From assembly GCA_965226045.1 (NCBI GenBank), contig CBDDBU010000012.1, positions 19,709 through 83,708 on the forward strand: a stretch of 64,000 nt of DNA. Reading direction: 5' to 3'. This stretch comes from CBDDBU01 sp965226045 (GTDB taxonomy: Bacteria > Pseudomonadota > Alphaproteobacteria > VGEJ01). Below are positions 9,047 through 18,376 of this stretch, piece after piece. The notes under the pieces were generated by a model. The model saw nothing but the letters and a program-made list of their open reading frames with translations, searched no databases and had not been told where the DNA came from. Each line of letters starts with the position of its first letter. The stretch's first letter is position 1. The position numbers and the translations under genes were made by a program.

Positions 9047-10312
9047 GTGGTCGGCCTCGTTTTCGCCCTCGCGGCATGCGGGAGCGTAACACTGGGCGGA
9101 GGCGACGCCGAGCCGGCGCTGGAAGCCCCACAAGAAATCGTCACCGCGCCCAAGCACACTTCGCGGATCGAGCCGACGCCGACGCCGAGCAAGCCGGCGC
9201 GCCCAGAGCCTCCCCCCGCCGACTCCGAACCGGCCGCGGAAGCGCCCGCGCCACCGCTGCTGGAGCCGCCCACCGCCACTATCGGCGCGGGCACGACGCC
9301 GGTCGCCCTGTTGCTGCCGTTGAGCGGCCCGAATGCCGAGTTGGGTCAGCTGCTCCTCGACGCAGCCCAGCTTGCCTTGTTCGATGTGGCTGGCGAGGAC
9401 CTCGAAATCAGGCCCTACGACACCGCCAGCGACCCTGAACGAGCCGCCGAGGCGGCGCGCGCCGCGACCGCGCAGGGGGCGGTTTTGGTCCTCGGTCCGG
9501 TGTTCAGCCGCACCACGACGGCCGCCGCCGCCGCCGCCCGCGAGCGCGGCATCGAGCTCGTCTCCTACTCCAACGACCGTGGCGTCGCCGGCGGTGGCGT
9601 CTACCTCATGGGCTTGCTGCCGCGCCAGCAGATCGAGCGGGTCGTCACGTTCGCCAATACCCAAGGCATCCGCCGATTCGCGGCGCTGATTCCGGATTCG
9701 ACCTACGGCGCGGCGGTGCTGGCCGACCTCAAGACGTCGTTGGCCAGGACCGGCGGCGACCTCGTGGCGGTGGAGACCTATCGCGCCGACCTCGCCGACC
9801 TCGACGAGCCGGTGCGCAACGTCGCGCGCGTCGGCACCCGCAACTACGACGCCCTTCTGGTGCCCGAGGGCGGCGACCGCCTGCGCGCGTTCGCGGCTCT
9901 TCTGCCCTACTACAATATCCACCCCGAACTGGTGCGCTACGTCGGCACTGCCTTGTGGTCCGATCCGACCCTCGGCCGCGAGCCAGCCCTGGTCGGCGGT
10001 TGGTTCGCCGGCCCCTCGCCCGAGCTCGCGCGAGTCTTCAAACAACGGTTCGCCGCCACCTATGGCCGCCAGCCGCCGCGGATCGCGAGCCTGGTCTACG
10101 ACTCGGTCGCGCTGGCGGCGGCGCTCGCGCGCCAAGGCGATTTCAGCGCGACGGCGATCTCGGCGGCCAGCGGCTTCGCCGGGATCGACGGCATCTTCCG
10201 GTTCGGCGCGAGCGGCGCCGCCGAGCGCGGCCTCGCGGTGATCGAGGTGACGGCCGACGGCTTTCGCGTCGTGTCCGAAGCGCCCACCACGTTCCAGGCC
10301 CTTGCGTTCTAA
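9047..10312 (+). CDS. penicillin-binding protein activator (LpoA-like) with periplasmic binding fold
   Basis: The product begins with a hydrophobic stretch ending in a lipobox (FALAAC), then a Pro/Ala-rich linker to about residue 80. A type-1 periplasmic-binding domain follows, with VALLLPLSGPNAELGQLLLD at the start and repeated Rossmann-type segments such as GAVLVLGPVFS and FAALIPDSTYG. LpoA-type outer-membrane lipoproteins activate class A penicillin-binding proteins. The location divergent from rsmI and near yraN matches the E. coli rsmI-lpoA-yraN neighbourhood. The GTG at 9047 leaves few residues before the lipobox; the frame is open upstream and the true start could be earlier. Confidence 0.85.
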   Translation: MVGLVFALAACGSVTLGGGDAEPALEAPQEIVTAPKHTSRIEPTPTPSKPARPEPPPADSEPAAEAPAPPLLEPPTATIGAGTTPVALLLPLSGPNAELGQLLLDAAQLALFDVAGEDLEIRPYDTASDPERAAEAARAATAQGAVLVLGPVFSRTTTAAAAAARERGIELVSYSNDRGVAGGGVYLMGLLPRQQIERVVTFANTQGIRRFAALIPDSTYGAAVLADLKTSLARTGGDLVAVETYRADLADLDEPVRNVARVGTRNYDALLVPEGGDRLRAFAALLPYYNIHPELVRYVGTALWSDPTLGREPALVGGWFAGPSPELARVFKQRFAATYGRQPPRIASLVYDSVALAAALARQGDFSATAISAASGFAGIDGIFRFGASGAAERGLAVIEVTADGFRVVSEAPTTFQALAF

Positions 10313-10329
10313 GCTGGCCGGTGCGCCCC

Positions 10330-11511
10330 TTAGACGAGGAGCGCACCCACAACCCCGTCGAGCACCGCCCGCCCCCGGATCGTGGCGCGCAGCCGCCCGT
10401 CCTCGCGCGTCAACAAGGCGGCGGTCTCAAGCGCCGCGAGCTGGGGCGCGGAGACGAAGGCGTTGAGGTCGCCGCCCGTCACGGCGCGAAAGTCGGCGAG
10501 CGATATCCCCTCGCTCAGGCGCAAGCCCATCATCAGCATTTCCGTGGCCTGGTCGGCCGCCGACAGCGCCTCGCGCCGGCCCCGCCCGTGGCCGGCGGTT
10601 TCAACCGCGCTCAGCCACGCGGCGGGCGCGCGCACCTGTTCCTCGGCCCAGCGCTTGCCGTCCTCGACCAGCCGGCCATGGGCGCCGGGACCGATGCCGA
10701 GGTACTCCTGGTAGCGCCAATAGCGAAGATTGTGCTGGCTCTCATGACCAGAGGCCGCGTGGTTGGACACCTCATAGCCACGCAGACCGGCCGCGCCGCA
10801 CACCTCTTGCGCGACCTCGTACAGGCCCGCGGCGTCATCGGCTTCGGGCATCACGAGCCGGCCGCGGGCCTGGGCGCGACCGAACGCCGTCCCGGCCTCG
10901 ATGGTGAGCTGATAGAGCGAGATGTGGCCGGCGGCGAGTTCGACCGCCTGCCCGAGTTCGGCGCGCCAGGCCGCCGCGGTCTGGCCGGGCCGCGCGTAAA
11001 TCAAGTCGAAGCCCACGCGCGGAAACAACGCTCGTGCCGTTGCCAGCGCGCGCCGCGCCTCGGCGGCGGTGTGGTCGCGCCCCAACCACTTCAGTGCGGC
11101 GTCGTCCAACGCCTGCACCCCGAGCGAAAGCCGGGTGACGCCGGCCGCTCGCAGCGCGGCGAACGCCCGCGCCTCGGCGGAGTTGGGATTAGCCTCCAGC
11201 GTGATCTCGGGCTCGTCGTCGAAACCGAAGCGGTCCGCCACCCGGTCGACGACGGCGGCCACGGTGGGCGCGGGCATGAGCGATGGCGTGCCGCCGCCGA
11301 AAAACAGGCTGGCGACGCGCCGACCGGGAGTGCGCGCGGCGGCATCGTCGATCGCCGCGAGCAGCGCGCGACGCCAGCGCGCCTGATCGACATCGCGGGC
11401 CCGCTCGACGTTGAAATCGCAGTACGGACAGATCGCGCGGCAGAACGGCCAATGAACGTAGAGGCCCAACGCCCCCAAGGTCGGCGACTCAGCGCGCCGT
11501 GAAGCAGGCAT
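10330..11511 (-). CDS. hemW: radical SAM heme chaperone HemW
   Basis: The 393-residue protein carries the radical SAM cluster motif Cys-x3-Cys-x2-Cys in the segment FCRAICPYCDF near residues 23-32. This is preceded by LYVHWPFC, the HemW/HemN-type start. Further family segments are SLFFGGGTPSLM around 70 and the C-terminal EMLMMGLRLSEGI. HemW inserts heme into target proteins and is distinct from coproporphyrinogen dehydrogenase HemN. Its 5' end overlaps the rdgB 3' end by 23 bp, and rph lies upstream, giving the common rph-rdgB-hemW operon. Confidence 0.93.
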   Translation of the reverse strand: MPASRRAESPTLGALGLYVHWPFCRAICPYCDFNVERARDVDQARWRRALLAAIDDAAARTPGRRVASLFFGGGTPSLMPAPTVAAVVDRVADRFGFDDEPEITLEANPNSAEARAFAALRAAGVTRLSLGVQALDDAALKWLGRDHTAAEARRALATARALFPRVGFDLIYARPGQTAAAWRAELGQAVELAAGHISLYQLTIEAGTAFGRAQARGRLVMPEADDAAGLYEVAQEVCGAAGLRGYEVSNHAASGHESQHNLRYWRYQEYLGIGPGAHGRLVEDGKRWAEEQVRAPAAWLSAVETAGHGRGRREALSAADQATEMLMMGLRLSEGISLADFRAVTGGDLNAFVSAPQLAALETAALLTREDGRLRATIRGRAVLDGVVGALLV

Positions 11512-12106
11512 CGAGGAGTTGCGCGAAAGCGTCGGCGCGATGGCTCATGGCAAGCTTGCGGGTCGCCTCCATCTCGCCAAACGTGACGTCGTGGCCGTCG
11601 GGCTGGAATATCGGATCATAGCCGAAACCCTTGGCGCCTCGGGGCGGCCAGACGAGCCGACCGTCGACCCGGCCCTCGAAAACCTCGCGGTGATCGTCGG
11701 GCCAGCACAGCGCGAGGGCGGCCACAAAGTGGGCCCGGCGCCGCGCCGGCGCCGTCGCGCCACGTTGCCCCAGCTCGCGCTCGACCCGGCGCATGGCGGC
11801 GGCGAAATCGCCGTCCGCACCGGCCCAGCGCGCCGAGTAGATGCCCGGCGCGCCGTCAAGGGCCTCGACTACCAGCCCCGAATCATCGGCCAGCGCCGGC
11901 TCGCCGGCCGCGCTCATGGCCGCCCGGGCCTTGAGTTCGGCATTGGCGGCAAAGGTCTCCCCGGTCTCCTCCGGCGCGCTAAGGCCGAGTTCGGCGGCGC
12001 TCACCGCGGCGATGCCGAGGGGCGCGAGCAGCTCGGCGATCTCGCGCACTTTGCCAGGGTTGTGACTCGCAACGATCAAGCGCGGCGCGTCGAACCGCCG
12101 TGCCAC
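11489..12106 (-). CDS. rdgB: RdgB/HAM1 non-canonical purine NTP pyrophosphatase (XTP/dITP)
   Basis: This enzyme hydrolyses ITP, dITP and XTP to keep deaminated purines out of nucleic acids. The 205-residue length is usual for the family. Motifs are SHNPGKVREI near residue 14, GETFAANAELKARAA, LADDSGLVVEALDGAPG around 75 and KGFGYDPIF near 160, all contributing to the nucleotide and metal site. It starts 5 bp from the rph stop and overlaps hemW at the 3' end. Confidence 0.95.
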   Translation of the reverse strand: MARRFDAPRLIVASHNPGKVREIAELLAPLGIAAVSAAELGLSAPEETGETFAANAELKARAAMSAAGEPALADDSGLVVEALDGAPGIYSARWAGADGDFAAAMRRVERELGQRGATAPARRRAHFVAALALCWPDDHREVFEGRVDGRLVWPPRGAKGFGYDPIFQPDGHDVTFGEMEATRKLAMSHRADAFAQLLDACFTAR

Positions 12107-12111
12107 CGGCG

Positions 12112-12852
12112 TTAGGTGCTGGACTCGACCGCGCGCCGCTGCAGCGCCGCGAGCTCTTCGACCGCGCCCGTGGCCAGCTCCAGCAACCGGCCGAATTGCG
12201 CCTGGCTGAACGGCTCGGTCTCGGCGGTGCCCTGGATCTCGATGATTTGCCCGCCCCCGGTCAACACGAAGTTCGCGTCGGCCTGGGCGGCGCTGTCCTC
12301 GGCGTAGTCGAGGTCAACGACCTCCACGCCTTCGTAGATTCCGCACGATACCGCCACGACCTGGTCGGCGAGGGGGTCGGTCTCGATCCGCCCCGCCGCC
12401 ACCGCGCGCGCTAGCGCGAGCCGTAGCGCCACCCACGAGCCGTTGATCGCGGCGGTGCGGGTGCCCCCGTCGGCCTGCACCACGTCGCAATCGATCCGCA
12501 CCTGGCGTTCGCCGAGCGCGCCCAGATCGGTGACCGCGCGCAGCGAGCGCCCGATCAGGCGCTGAATCTCCTGAGTCCGGCCCGACGGCCGGCCGCGCGT
12601 CACCTCGCGCGCCATGCGCGTGTCGGTTGAGCGCGGGAGCATCCCATACTCGGCCGTCACCCAACCCCGACCCGTGTTGCGCAGGAAGGGCGGCACCCGC
12701 TCCTCGACCGTCGCGGTGCACAGGACGTGGGTATCGCCACAGCGCACGAAACACGAACCCTCGGCGTACTTGTTCCAGTCAAGCTCCAGGGTCACGGCGC
12801 GGAGCTCGTCGAGCGCGCGCCCCGACGGGCGCTTGAGCGGTGTCGTCGCCAT
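12112..12852 (-). CDS. rph: ribonuclease PH
   Basis: RNase PH trims the 3' ends of tRNA precursors by phosphorolysis. From the ATG at 12852 the protein has 246 residues, close to the usual 240. Characteristic segments are GSCFVRCGDTHVLCTATVE near 40, the YGMLPRST segment, GRTQEIQRLIGRSLRAV, and CDVVQADGGTRTAAI around 125. An upstream start at 12882 adds ten hydrophobic residues and is less likely. The gene is divergent from hrcA, with a short shared promoter region. Confidence 0.95.
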   Translation of the reverse strand: MATTPLKRPSGRALDELRAVTLELDWNKYAEGSCFVRCGDTHVLCTATVEERVPPFLRNTGRGWVTAEYGMLPRSTDTRMAREVTRGRPSGRTQEIQRLIGRSLRAVTDLGALGERQVRIDCDVVQADGGTRTAAINGSWVALRLALARAVAAGRIETDPLADQVVAVSCGIYEGVEVVDLDYAEDSAAQADANFVLTGGGQIIEIQGTAETEPFSQAQFGRLLELATGAVEELAALQRRAVESST

Positions 12853-12951
12853 GAGTGGGCCAGCCAGCAGGAGACGGGGCATCTATGTAACGCCGCCGCG
12901 CCGCCCGGTCCAGCCAAGCTGGGCCGTCCGCTATTACCAGCCGCGCCCGCG

Positions 12952-12980
12952 TTGACGCCCACCAACCCCCTCACTACATT
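12952..12980 (+). promoter_or_regulatory. sigma70-type promoter upstream of hrcA
   Basis: TTGACG (12952-12957) and TACATT (12975-12980) are separated by 17 bp, a close match to the housekeeping consensus. They lie about 50 bp ahead of the hrcA ATG. I saw no obvious CIRCE inverted repeat here. Confidence 0.6.
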
Positions 12981-13032
12981 CACATCATGGCATGGAAGGG
13001 CGGTTTCGCGCCCATGATCGCCGTTGTTCGCC

Positions 13033-14067
13033 ATGATAAATGAACTGAACGAGCGCTCGCGCGCGATTTTTCAACAGATCGTCGACGCCTACGTCGAGAC
13101 CGGCGAGCCGATCGGGTCGCGCACCCTCGCCCGCCGGCTCGATATGCGACTCTCGGCGGCCTCGATCCGCAACGTGATGGCAGACCTCGAGGTCGCGGGC
13201 CTGCTGTACGCGCCGCACACCTCGGCGGGCCGCCTTCCGACGCCGGCCGGCCTGCGTTTCTTTGTCGATGGATTGCTCGAGGTCGGCGCCCTCGACGACG
13301 AGGAGCGGAGTAGCATCGAGGCTCGCTGCAGCGCCGCCAACCGCAGCGTCGACGAGCTCTTGACCGAGGCCACGACGACCCTTTCGGGTCTGTCGCACTG
13401 CGCCGGTCTGGTGGTGGTGCCAAAGAGCGACGCCCCCCTCAAGCACGTTGAGTTCGTGCGGTTGTCATCGACCCGGATCCTGGTCGTGCTGGTCACCGAA
13501 TCGGGCGTGGTCGAGAACCGCATCGTCGAGATGGGCGTCGACGTGCCCTCGTCGACGCTGACCCAGGCCGCCAACTATCTCAACGCGCGGCTCGCCGGAC
13601 AGACCCTGGCCAACGCGCTGGTCGAGGTCAGGCGGGAACTCGACGACCATCGCGCCGAGCTCGACGAACTGACGGCGAGAGTGGTGGAGACCGGGCTCGC
13701 GACCTGGGGCGGCGAGGACGAGCAACGCACCTTGATCGTGCGCGGGCAGGCAAATTTGCTTGAAGACGTGACGGCGCTTGAGGACCTCGAACGCATTCGC
13801 ACGCTGTTCGACGCCCTCGAAACCAAGGGCGAACTCGCGCGCCTGATCGACAGCGCCGCCCGCGCCGAAGATGTCCGCATCTATATCGGCGCCGAGGACG
13901 AGCTGTTCTCGGTGACCGGCTGCTCGCTGATCGTCGCGCCCTATCGCGATGGGCGCGAAAAGGTCATCGGGGCGATCGGCGTGATCGGCCCGACCCGGCT
14001 CAACTACGCGCGCATCGTGCCGATGGTCGACTACACCGCCAAGGTCATCGGCCGACTGGTTGGTTGA
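13033..14067 (+). CDS. hrcA: heat-inducible transcription repressor HrcA
   Basis: HrcA represses chaperonin operons through the CIRCE operator and is reset by GroEL. From the ATG at 13033 it has 344 residues. An N-terminal winged helix contains SRTLARRLDMRLSAASIRNV, followed by YAPHTSAGRLPT, a typical HrcA signature at about residue 55-66. A GAF-like dimerisation domain follows, with the C-terminal GVIGPTRLNYARIVP. A TTG at 13024 is an alternative start. The gene heads the hrcA-grpE-dnaK-dnaJ cluster, 17 bp ahead of the grpE ATG. Confidence 0.96.
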   Translation: MINELNERSRAIFQQIVDAYVETGEPIGSRTLARRLDMRLSAASIRNVMADLEVAGLLYAPHTSAGRLPTPAGLRFFVDGLLEVGALDDEERSSIEARCSAANRSVDELLTEATTTLSGLSHCAGLVVVPKSDAPLKHVEFVRLSSTRILVVLVTESGVVENRIVEMGVDVPSSTLTQAANYLNARLAGQTLANALVEVRRELDDHRAELDELTARVVETGLATWGGEDEQRTLIVRGQANLLEDVTALEDLERIRTLFDALETKGELARLIDSAARAEDVRIYIGAEDELFSVTGCSLIVAPYRDGREKVIGAIGVIGPTRLNYARIVPMVDYTAKVIGRLVG

Positions 14068-14084
14068 CGATACCCGAGGACCCC

Positions 14085-14965
14085 ATGGACGAAACGGAAA
14101 AGCCCCCCCACGAGGCGCCGGCGAGTGCGGACGCGCCGCCAGAGTCGGACGCGCAGAGTCGGACGCGCCAGAGTCGGACGCGCCAGAGTCGGACGCGCCA
14201 GAGTCGGACGCGCCAGAGTCGGACGCGCCAGAGTCGGACGCGCCAGAGTCGGACGCGCCGCGGTGGGATGCGCCAGAGCCCTCGGCCGCCGCGCCCGAGC
14301 CCTCGGCCGCCGCGCCCGAGAACGGCGAGGCCGAAGCTGGCCAAGACGAACCCGACGATGCGACCGAGGGCCAGCCCGAGGCCGCCGAACCAGCCGAACT
14401 CAGCCCGGACGAACAAATCGCCGCGCTCAAGGACCGTCTGCTGCGCGCCATGGCCGAGGCGGAGAACGCGCGCAAACGCGCGGCCCGCGACCGCGACGAT
14501 GCGGCAACGTACGCCATCACCGATTTCGCCCGCGACGTCCTGGGCGTCGCCGACAACCTCCGCCGCGCCATCGGCAGCGTGCCCGACGAGGCGCGCGGCG
14601 GCGGCGAGGCGCTCGACAACTTGTTAACCGGGGTGGATTTGACGGAACGCGAGCTGGAGGCCGTCCTCGATCGCCACGGCATCAAGCCGATCAACCCGGG
14701 CGGCGAGAAATTCGACCCCAACCGCCACCAGGCCATGTTCGAGACGCCGTCCGCCGACGCGGCGCCGGGAACTATCGTCCAGGTGCTTCAGATTGGCTAT
14801 ATGATTGCCGATCGATTGCTGCGACCGGCGGCGGTGGGTGTCGCGGCCGCGCCGCCACCTGCCGAGCAGGTCGCCCACCCAGAAGGCGATGGTGGGAGCG
14901 AGGACTCGCCGGACCCCACCCCGACCTCACATGACAGCCCGACCACATTTGACACCAAAGTCTGA
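14085..14965 (+). CDS. grpE: nucleotide exchange factor GrpE, with repeat-expanded N-terminus and a frame break
   Basis: GrpE releases ADP from DnaK. The conserved part starts at ELSPDEQIAALKDRLLRAMAEAEN (long helix), then FARDVLGVADNLRRAI and GIKPINPGGEKFDPNRHQAM. The ATG at 14085 begins MDETEKPPHEAPAS, which then enters a tract of 15-bp repeats encoding Glu-Ser-Asp-Ala-Pro. The first repeat lacks one C after 14154, so the ATG is out of frame with the rest of the gene by a single base. With that base restored, one frame of about 294 residues results. It is either an assembly error or slippage in the repeat. An in-frame alternative start near 14060 gives an unlikely N-terminus. Confidence 0.85.
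14142..14260 (+). repeat. eight tandem 15-bp repeats encoding ESDAP in grpE
   Basis: The unit GAGTCGGACGCGCCA is repeated about eight times, beginning at 14142, 14156, 14171, 14186, 14201, 14216, 14231 and 14246. The first unit is 14 bp (one C short) and the last is slightly diverged. The tract lies in the disordered acidic N-terminus of GrpE. Confidence 0.95.
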
Positions 14966-14988
14966 CCGATGAGGCACGTCGGCGGCGG

Positions 14989-15016
14989 TTGCGAACGCTT
15001 TTGCCGCGCCTATATA
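14989..15016 (+). promoter_or_regulatory. candidate promoter upstream of dnaK
   Basis: TTGCGA (14989-14994) and TATATA (15011-15016) are spaced by 16 bp, with CC directly before the -10 box. The arrangement resembles alphaproteobacterial RpoH promoters as well as sigma70 ones. It sits about 120 bp ahead of the dnaK ATG, leaving a long leader. Confidence 0.5.
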
Positions 15017-15136
15017 ACCCGAAGCCCCTCAAGCGCCCTCGCAAGCGTAAGAGCCATGGGGCGAGGCCCAGAATAACGGGGACCGGAACGGTGCATTTGT
15101 TGGCCGCTCGGGTTCGCCACTAGAAAGAGAGAAGTC

Positions 15137-17098
15137 ATGGCTAAGGCAATCGGTATTGACCTCGGCACCACCAACTCGTGTGTGGCCGTGATGGAGGGTG
15201 ACGCGCCGCGCGTCATCGAGAATGCGGAGGGTGCGCGGACCACGCCCTCGATGGTCGCCTTCACCGAAGGCGGCGAGCGCCTGGTAGGCCAACCCGCCAA
15301 GCGCCAGGGCGTGACCAATCCCGAAAACACCCTGTTCGCGATCAAGCGGTTGATCGGCCGACGCTTCGATGATCCAACGACAAAAAAGGATCAGGGCATG
15401 GTGCCCTACCGTATCATCGAGGCCGACGGCGGCGATGCTTGGGTCAAGGCTCGCGACAAGGAGTACTCGCCGAGCCAGATCAGCGCGTTCGTTCTGCAAA
15501 AGATGAAGGAGACCGCGGAGAGCTATCTCGGCGAGACGGTTGCCGACGCCGTGGTCACCGTGCCCGCCTACTTCAACGACGCTCAGCGCCAGGCCACCAA
15601 GGACGCCGGCGCCATCGCCGGTCTCAACGTGCTGCGCATCATCAACGAGCCGACCGCCGCCTCGCTGGCCTACGGCCTCGACAAGGGGGCGAGCGGAATC
15701 ATCGCCGTCTACGATCTCGGCGGCGGCACTTTCGATGTTTCGATCCTCGAGATCGGCGAGGGCGTCTTCGAGGTCAAATCGACCAACGGCGACACTTTCC
15801 TCGGCGGCGAGGACTTCGATCTGCGGCTGATGGACTATCTTGCCGACGAGTTCAGGAAAGAGAACGGCATCGACCTGCGCGGCGATCGGCTGGCGTTGCA
15901 ACGCCTCAAGGAAGCGGCGGAGAAGGCCAAGATCGAGCTCTCCAGCGCCGTGCAGACCGAGATCAACCTGCCCTTCATCACCGCCGACGCCGCCGGCCCG
16001 AAGCACCTGACCATGAAGCTCACCCGCGCCAAGCTCGAGGCGCTGGTCGAGGACCTGATCAAACGCACGGTCGGTCCCTGCAAGGCCGCGCTCAAGGACG
16101 CTGGCCTAACCGCCGGCGAGATCGGCGAGGTGGTGATGGTCGGCGGCATGACCCGCATGCCCAAGGTCGGCGAGACGGTGAAGAAGTTCTTCGGCTGTGA
16201 GCCGCACAAGGGGGTCAACCCCGACGAGGTGGTGGCCATGGGCGCGGCGATTCAGGCCGGCGTGTTGCAGGGCGACGTAAAGGACGTCTTGCTGCTTGAC
16301 GTGACCCCGCTGTCGCTCGGCATCGAGACCCTGGGCGGCGTGTTCACCCGCCTCATCGATCGCAACACCACCATCCCGACCAAGAAATCCCAGACCTTCT
16401 CGACCGCCGAGGACGGTCAATCGGCGGTCACCATCCGGGTCTCCCAAGGCGAGCGCGAAATGTCGGCCGATAATAAGCTGTTGGGCCAATTCGACCTGGT
16501 CGGGATCCCCACGGCGCCGCGTGGCGTCCCCCAAATCGAGGTCACTTTCGACATCGACGCCAACGGCATCGTCAGCGTCTCGGCCAAGGATCGCGGCACC
16601 GGTCGCGAGCAGCAGATTCGCATCCAAGCCTCGGGCGGCCTCGCCGACGAAGAAATCGATCGGATGGTGCGGGACGCCGAAGAGCATGCCGAAGAGGACA
16701 AGGAGCGACGCGATTTCGTCGAAGCCCGAAACCACGGTGAGGCGCTGCTGAACACGGCGGAGAAAAACGTCAAGGAGTACGGCGATAAGGTCGATGACGA
16801 CACGCGGGGTCAGATTCAGACCGATATCGAGGCCCTGCGCGGGGCCCTTGAAGGCGATGACAAGGAAGCCATCCGGGCCAAGATGGAGGCGCTCGGCCAG
16901 TCGTCGATGAAGCTCGGCGAGGCCATGTACAAGGAGCAGCAGGCCGCGGCCGGCGGCGAGGACGGCGACGCGGGGGGCGATGGCGAGGGCGCGCCCGAGG
17001 CGTCAGGCGCGCCCGACGAGGATGTCGTCGATGTCGACTTCGAGGAAGTGGACGAGGACAAGGACAAGGACAAGGACAAGAAGAACACGTCGTCCTAG
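15137..17098 (+). CDS. dnaK: molecular chaperone DnaK (Hsp70)
   Basis: The 653-residue protein matches DnaK over its whole length. It has the ATPase start GIDLGTTNSCVAVMEG, the phosphate loops IINEPTAASLAYGLD and VYDLGGGTFDVSILE, VVMVGGMTRMPKV near 335, and the linker VLLLDVTPLSLGIETLGG. The substrate-binding domain and lid follow, and an acidic Gly-rich tail ends in a run of Asp-Lys repeats (DEDKDKDKDKK). An AGAAAGAGAGAAG stretch before the ATG includes a good ribosome binding site. It works with GrpE and DnaJ encoded on either side. Confidence 0.99.
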   Translation: MAKAIGIDLGTTNSCVAVMEGDAPRVIENAEGARTTPSMVAFTEGGERLVGQPAKRQGVTNPENTLFAIKRLIGRRFDDPTTKKDQGMVPYRIIEADGGDAWVKARDKEYSPSQISAFVLQKMKETAESYLGETVADAVVTVPAYFNDAQRQATKDAGAIAGLNVLRIINEPTAASLAYGLDKGASGIIAVYDLGGGTFDVSILEIGEGVFEVKSTNGDTFLGGEDFDLRLMDYLADEFRKENGIDLRGDRLALQRLKEAAEKAKIELSSAVQTEINLPFITADAAGPKHLTMKLTRAKLEALVEDLIKRTVGPCKAALKDAGLTAGEIGEVVMVGGMTRMPKVGETVKKFFGCEPHKGVNPDEVVAMGAAIQAGVLQGDVKDVLLLDVTPLSLGIETLGGVFTRLIDRNTTIPTKKSQTFSTAEDGQSAVTIRVSQGEREMSADNKLLGQFDLVGIPTAPRGVPQIEVTFDIDANGIVSVSAKDRGTGREQQIRIQASGGLADEEIDRMVRDAEEHAEEDKERRDFVEARNHGEALLNTAEKNVKEYGDKVDDDTRGQIQTDIEALRGALEGDDKEAIRAKMEALGQSSMKLGEAMYKEQQAAAGGEDGDAGGDGEGAPEASGAPDEDVVDVDFEEVDEDKDKDKDKKNTSS

Positions 17099-17136
17099 AG
17101 GTCAGCCAAGGCCGAGGGAGATGAGTGTGGCAATGC

Positions 17137-17178
17137 TGTGGCGCCCCGCGTGTACGCGCCCCACGTCTAGGCGCCACA
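17137..17178 (+). other. inverted repeat between dnaK and dnaJ
   Basis: TGTGGCGCC (17137-17145) pairs perfectly with GGCGCCACA (17170-17178) across a 24-base loop that itself contains complementary pieces. There is no U-run, so a simple intrinsic terminator is unlikely. It could attenuate or stabilise the dnaK-dnaJ transcript. Confidence 0.5.
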
Positions 17179-17212
17179 ACCGGGACGTGGCCCCAGTGCA
17201 CCAGGTCCGCGC

Positions 17213-18355
17213 ATGAGCAAACGCGATTACTATGATGTCCTCGGGGTCGAGCGCTCCACCGGTGAGTCGGAGCTCAAGAAGGCTTACCGCAAACTCGCCA
17301 TGCAGCATCACCCCGACCACAATCCCGACGATGCCGGGGCCGAGCGGAAATTCAAGGAAATCAACGAGGCCTACGACATCCTCAGCGATGCCGAGAAGCG
17401 CGCGGCCTACGACCAATTCGGCCATGCCGCGTTCGACGGGGCCGGTCAGGGCGGCGCGCGTGCCGGCGGGGTCGATTTCGCCTCGACGTTCGCCGATGTC
17501 TTCGACGATCTGTTCGGCGATTTCTCGGGCCAGGGTGGGGGCGGTCGCCGCGGCTCGGCACGCAGTCGCGGCGCCGATTTACGTTTCAATCTCGAAATCT
17601 CCCTCGACGATGCTTATGGCGGCAAGAAGGCGCAGATTCGCGTGCCGACCGCGGTGACGTGCGACTCGTGCAAGGGCAGCGGCGCCGAGGGCAACAGCGC
17701 GCCGAGCGCCTGCCCGGCCTGCGCCGGCCGGGGCAAAGTGCGAGCCCAACAGGGCTTCTTCACCATCGAGCGCACCTGTCCCACCTGCCAGGGCGCCGGG
17801 CGCATCATCGAGAACCCGTGCCACACCTGCGAGGGCGCGGGCCGTGTCAGGCGCGAAAAGACTCTCTCGGTCAACATCCCCCGCGGCGTCGAGGATGGGA
17901 CCCGCATTCGCTTGGCCGGCGAGGGCGAAGCCGGCGCGCGCGGCGGCACGCCGGGCGATCTCTACATCTTTCTTTCGCTCGCGCCCCATCGCATCTTCCA
18001 GCGCGATGGCACCCACATTTATTGCCGTGTCCCCATTCCCATGACGACCGCGACCCTCGGCGGCAACATCGAGGTGCCGACCGTGGACGGCGGTCGCGCC
18101 CGGGTGACGATCCCGGGCGGCACCCAGAACGGCAAGCAGTTCCGCCTCAACGGCAAGGGCATGCCGCAGCTGCGCGGCAATACCCGAGGCGACATGTACA
18201 TCGAGGCGATCGTCGAAACGCCGGTCAACCTCAGCAAGCGCCAAAAGGACCTCCTCAAGGAATTCACGAGCGAAGGCGGCGGCCGCCAGACCAGCCCGCA
18301 ATCGGAAGGTTTTTTCACCAAGGTGAAGGAGCTATGGGAAGACCTTCGCGAATAG
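17213..18355 (+). CDS. dnaJ: molecular chaperone DnaJ (Hsp40)
   Basis: The 380-residue type I J-protein has the J domain with the HPD tripeptide (HHPDHNPDD, about 33-41), a Gly/Phe-rich linker and four zinc-binding repeats: CDSCKGSG, CPACAGRG, CPTCQGAG and CHTCEGAG. The C-terminal substrate-binding domain follows. It stimulates DnaK ATP hydrolysis and delivers clients. It lies 114 bp after dnaK and runs into dapB with a 21-bp gap. Confidence 0.98.
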   Translation: MSKRDYYDVLGVERSTGESELKKAYRKLAMQHHPDHNPDDAGAERKFKEINEAYDILSDAEKRAAYDQFGHAAFDGAGQGGARAGGVDFASTFADVFDDLFGDFSGQGGGGRRGSARSRGADLRFNLEISLDDAYGGKKAQIRVPTAVTCDSCKGSGAEGNSAPSACPACAGRGKVRAQQGFFTIERTCPTCQGAGRIIENPCHTCEGAGRVRREKTLSVNIPRGVEDGTRIRLAGEGEAGARGGTPGDLYIFLSLAPHRIFQRDGTHIYCRVPIPMTTATLGGNIEVPTVDGGRARVTIPGGTQNGKQFRLNGKGMPQLRGNTRGDMYIEAIVETPVNLSKRQKDLLKEFTSEGGGRQTSPQSEGFFTKVKELWEDLRE

Positions 18356-18376
18356 TCGTGGCACGCGGTGCTTATC

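Noticed and set aside
14142..14260. Tandem 15-bp repeats resembling a short repeat array such as CRISPR
   Set aside because: The units are contiguous with no spacers and encode a protein repeat in grpE. There are no cas genes.
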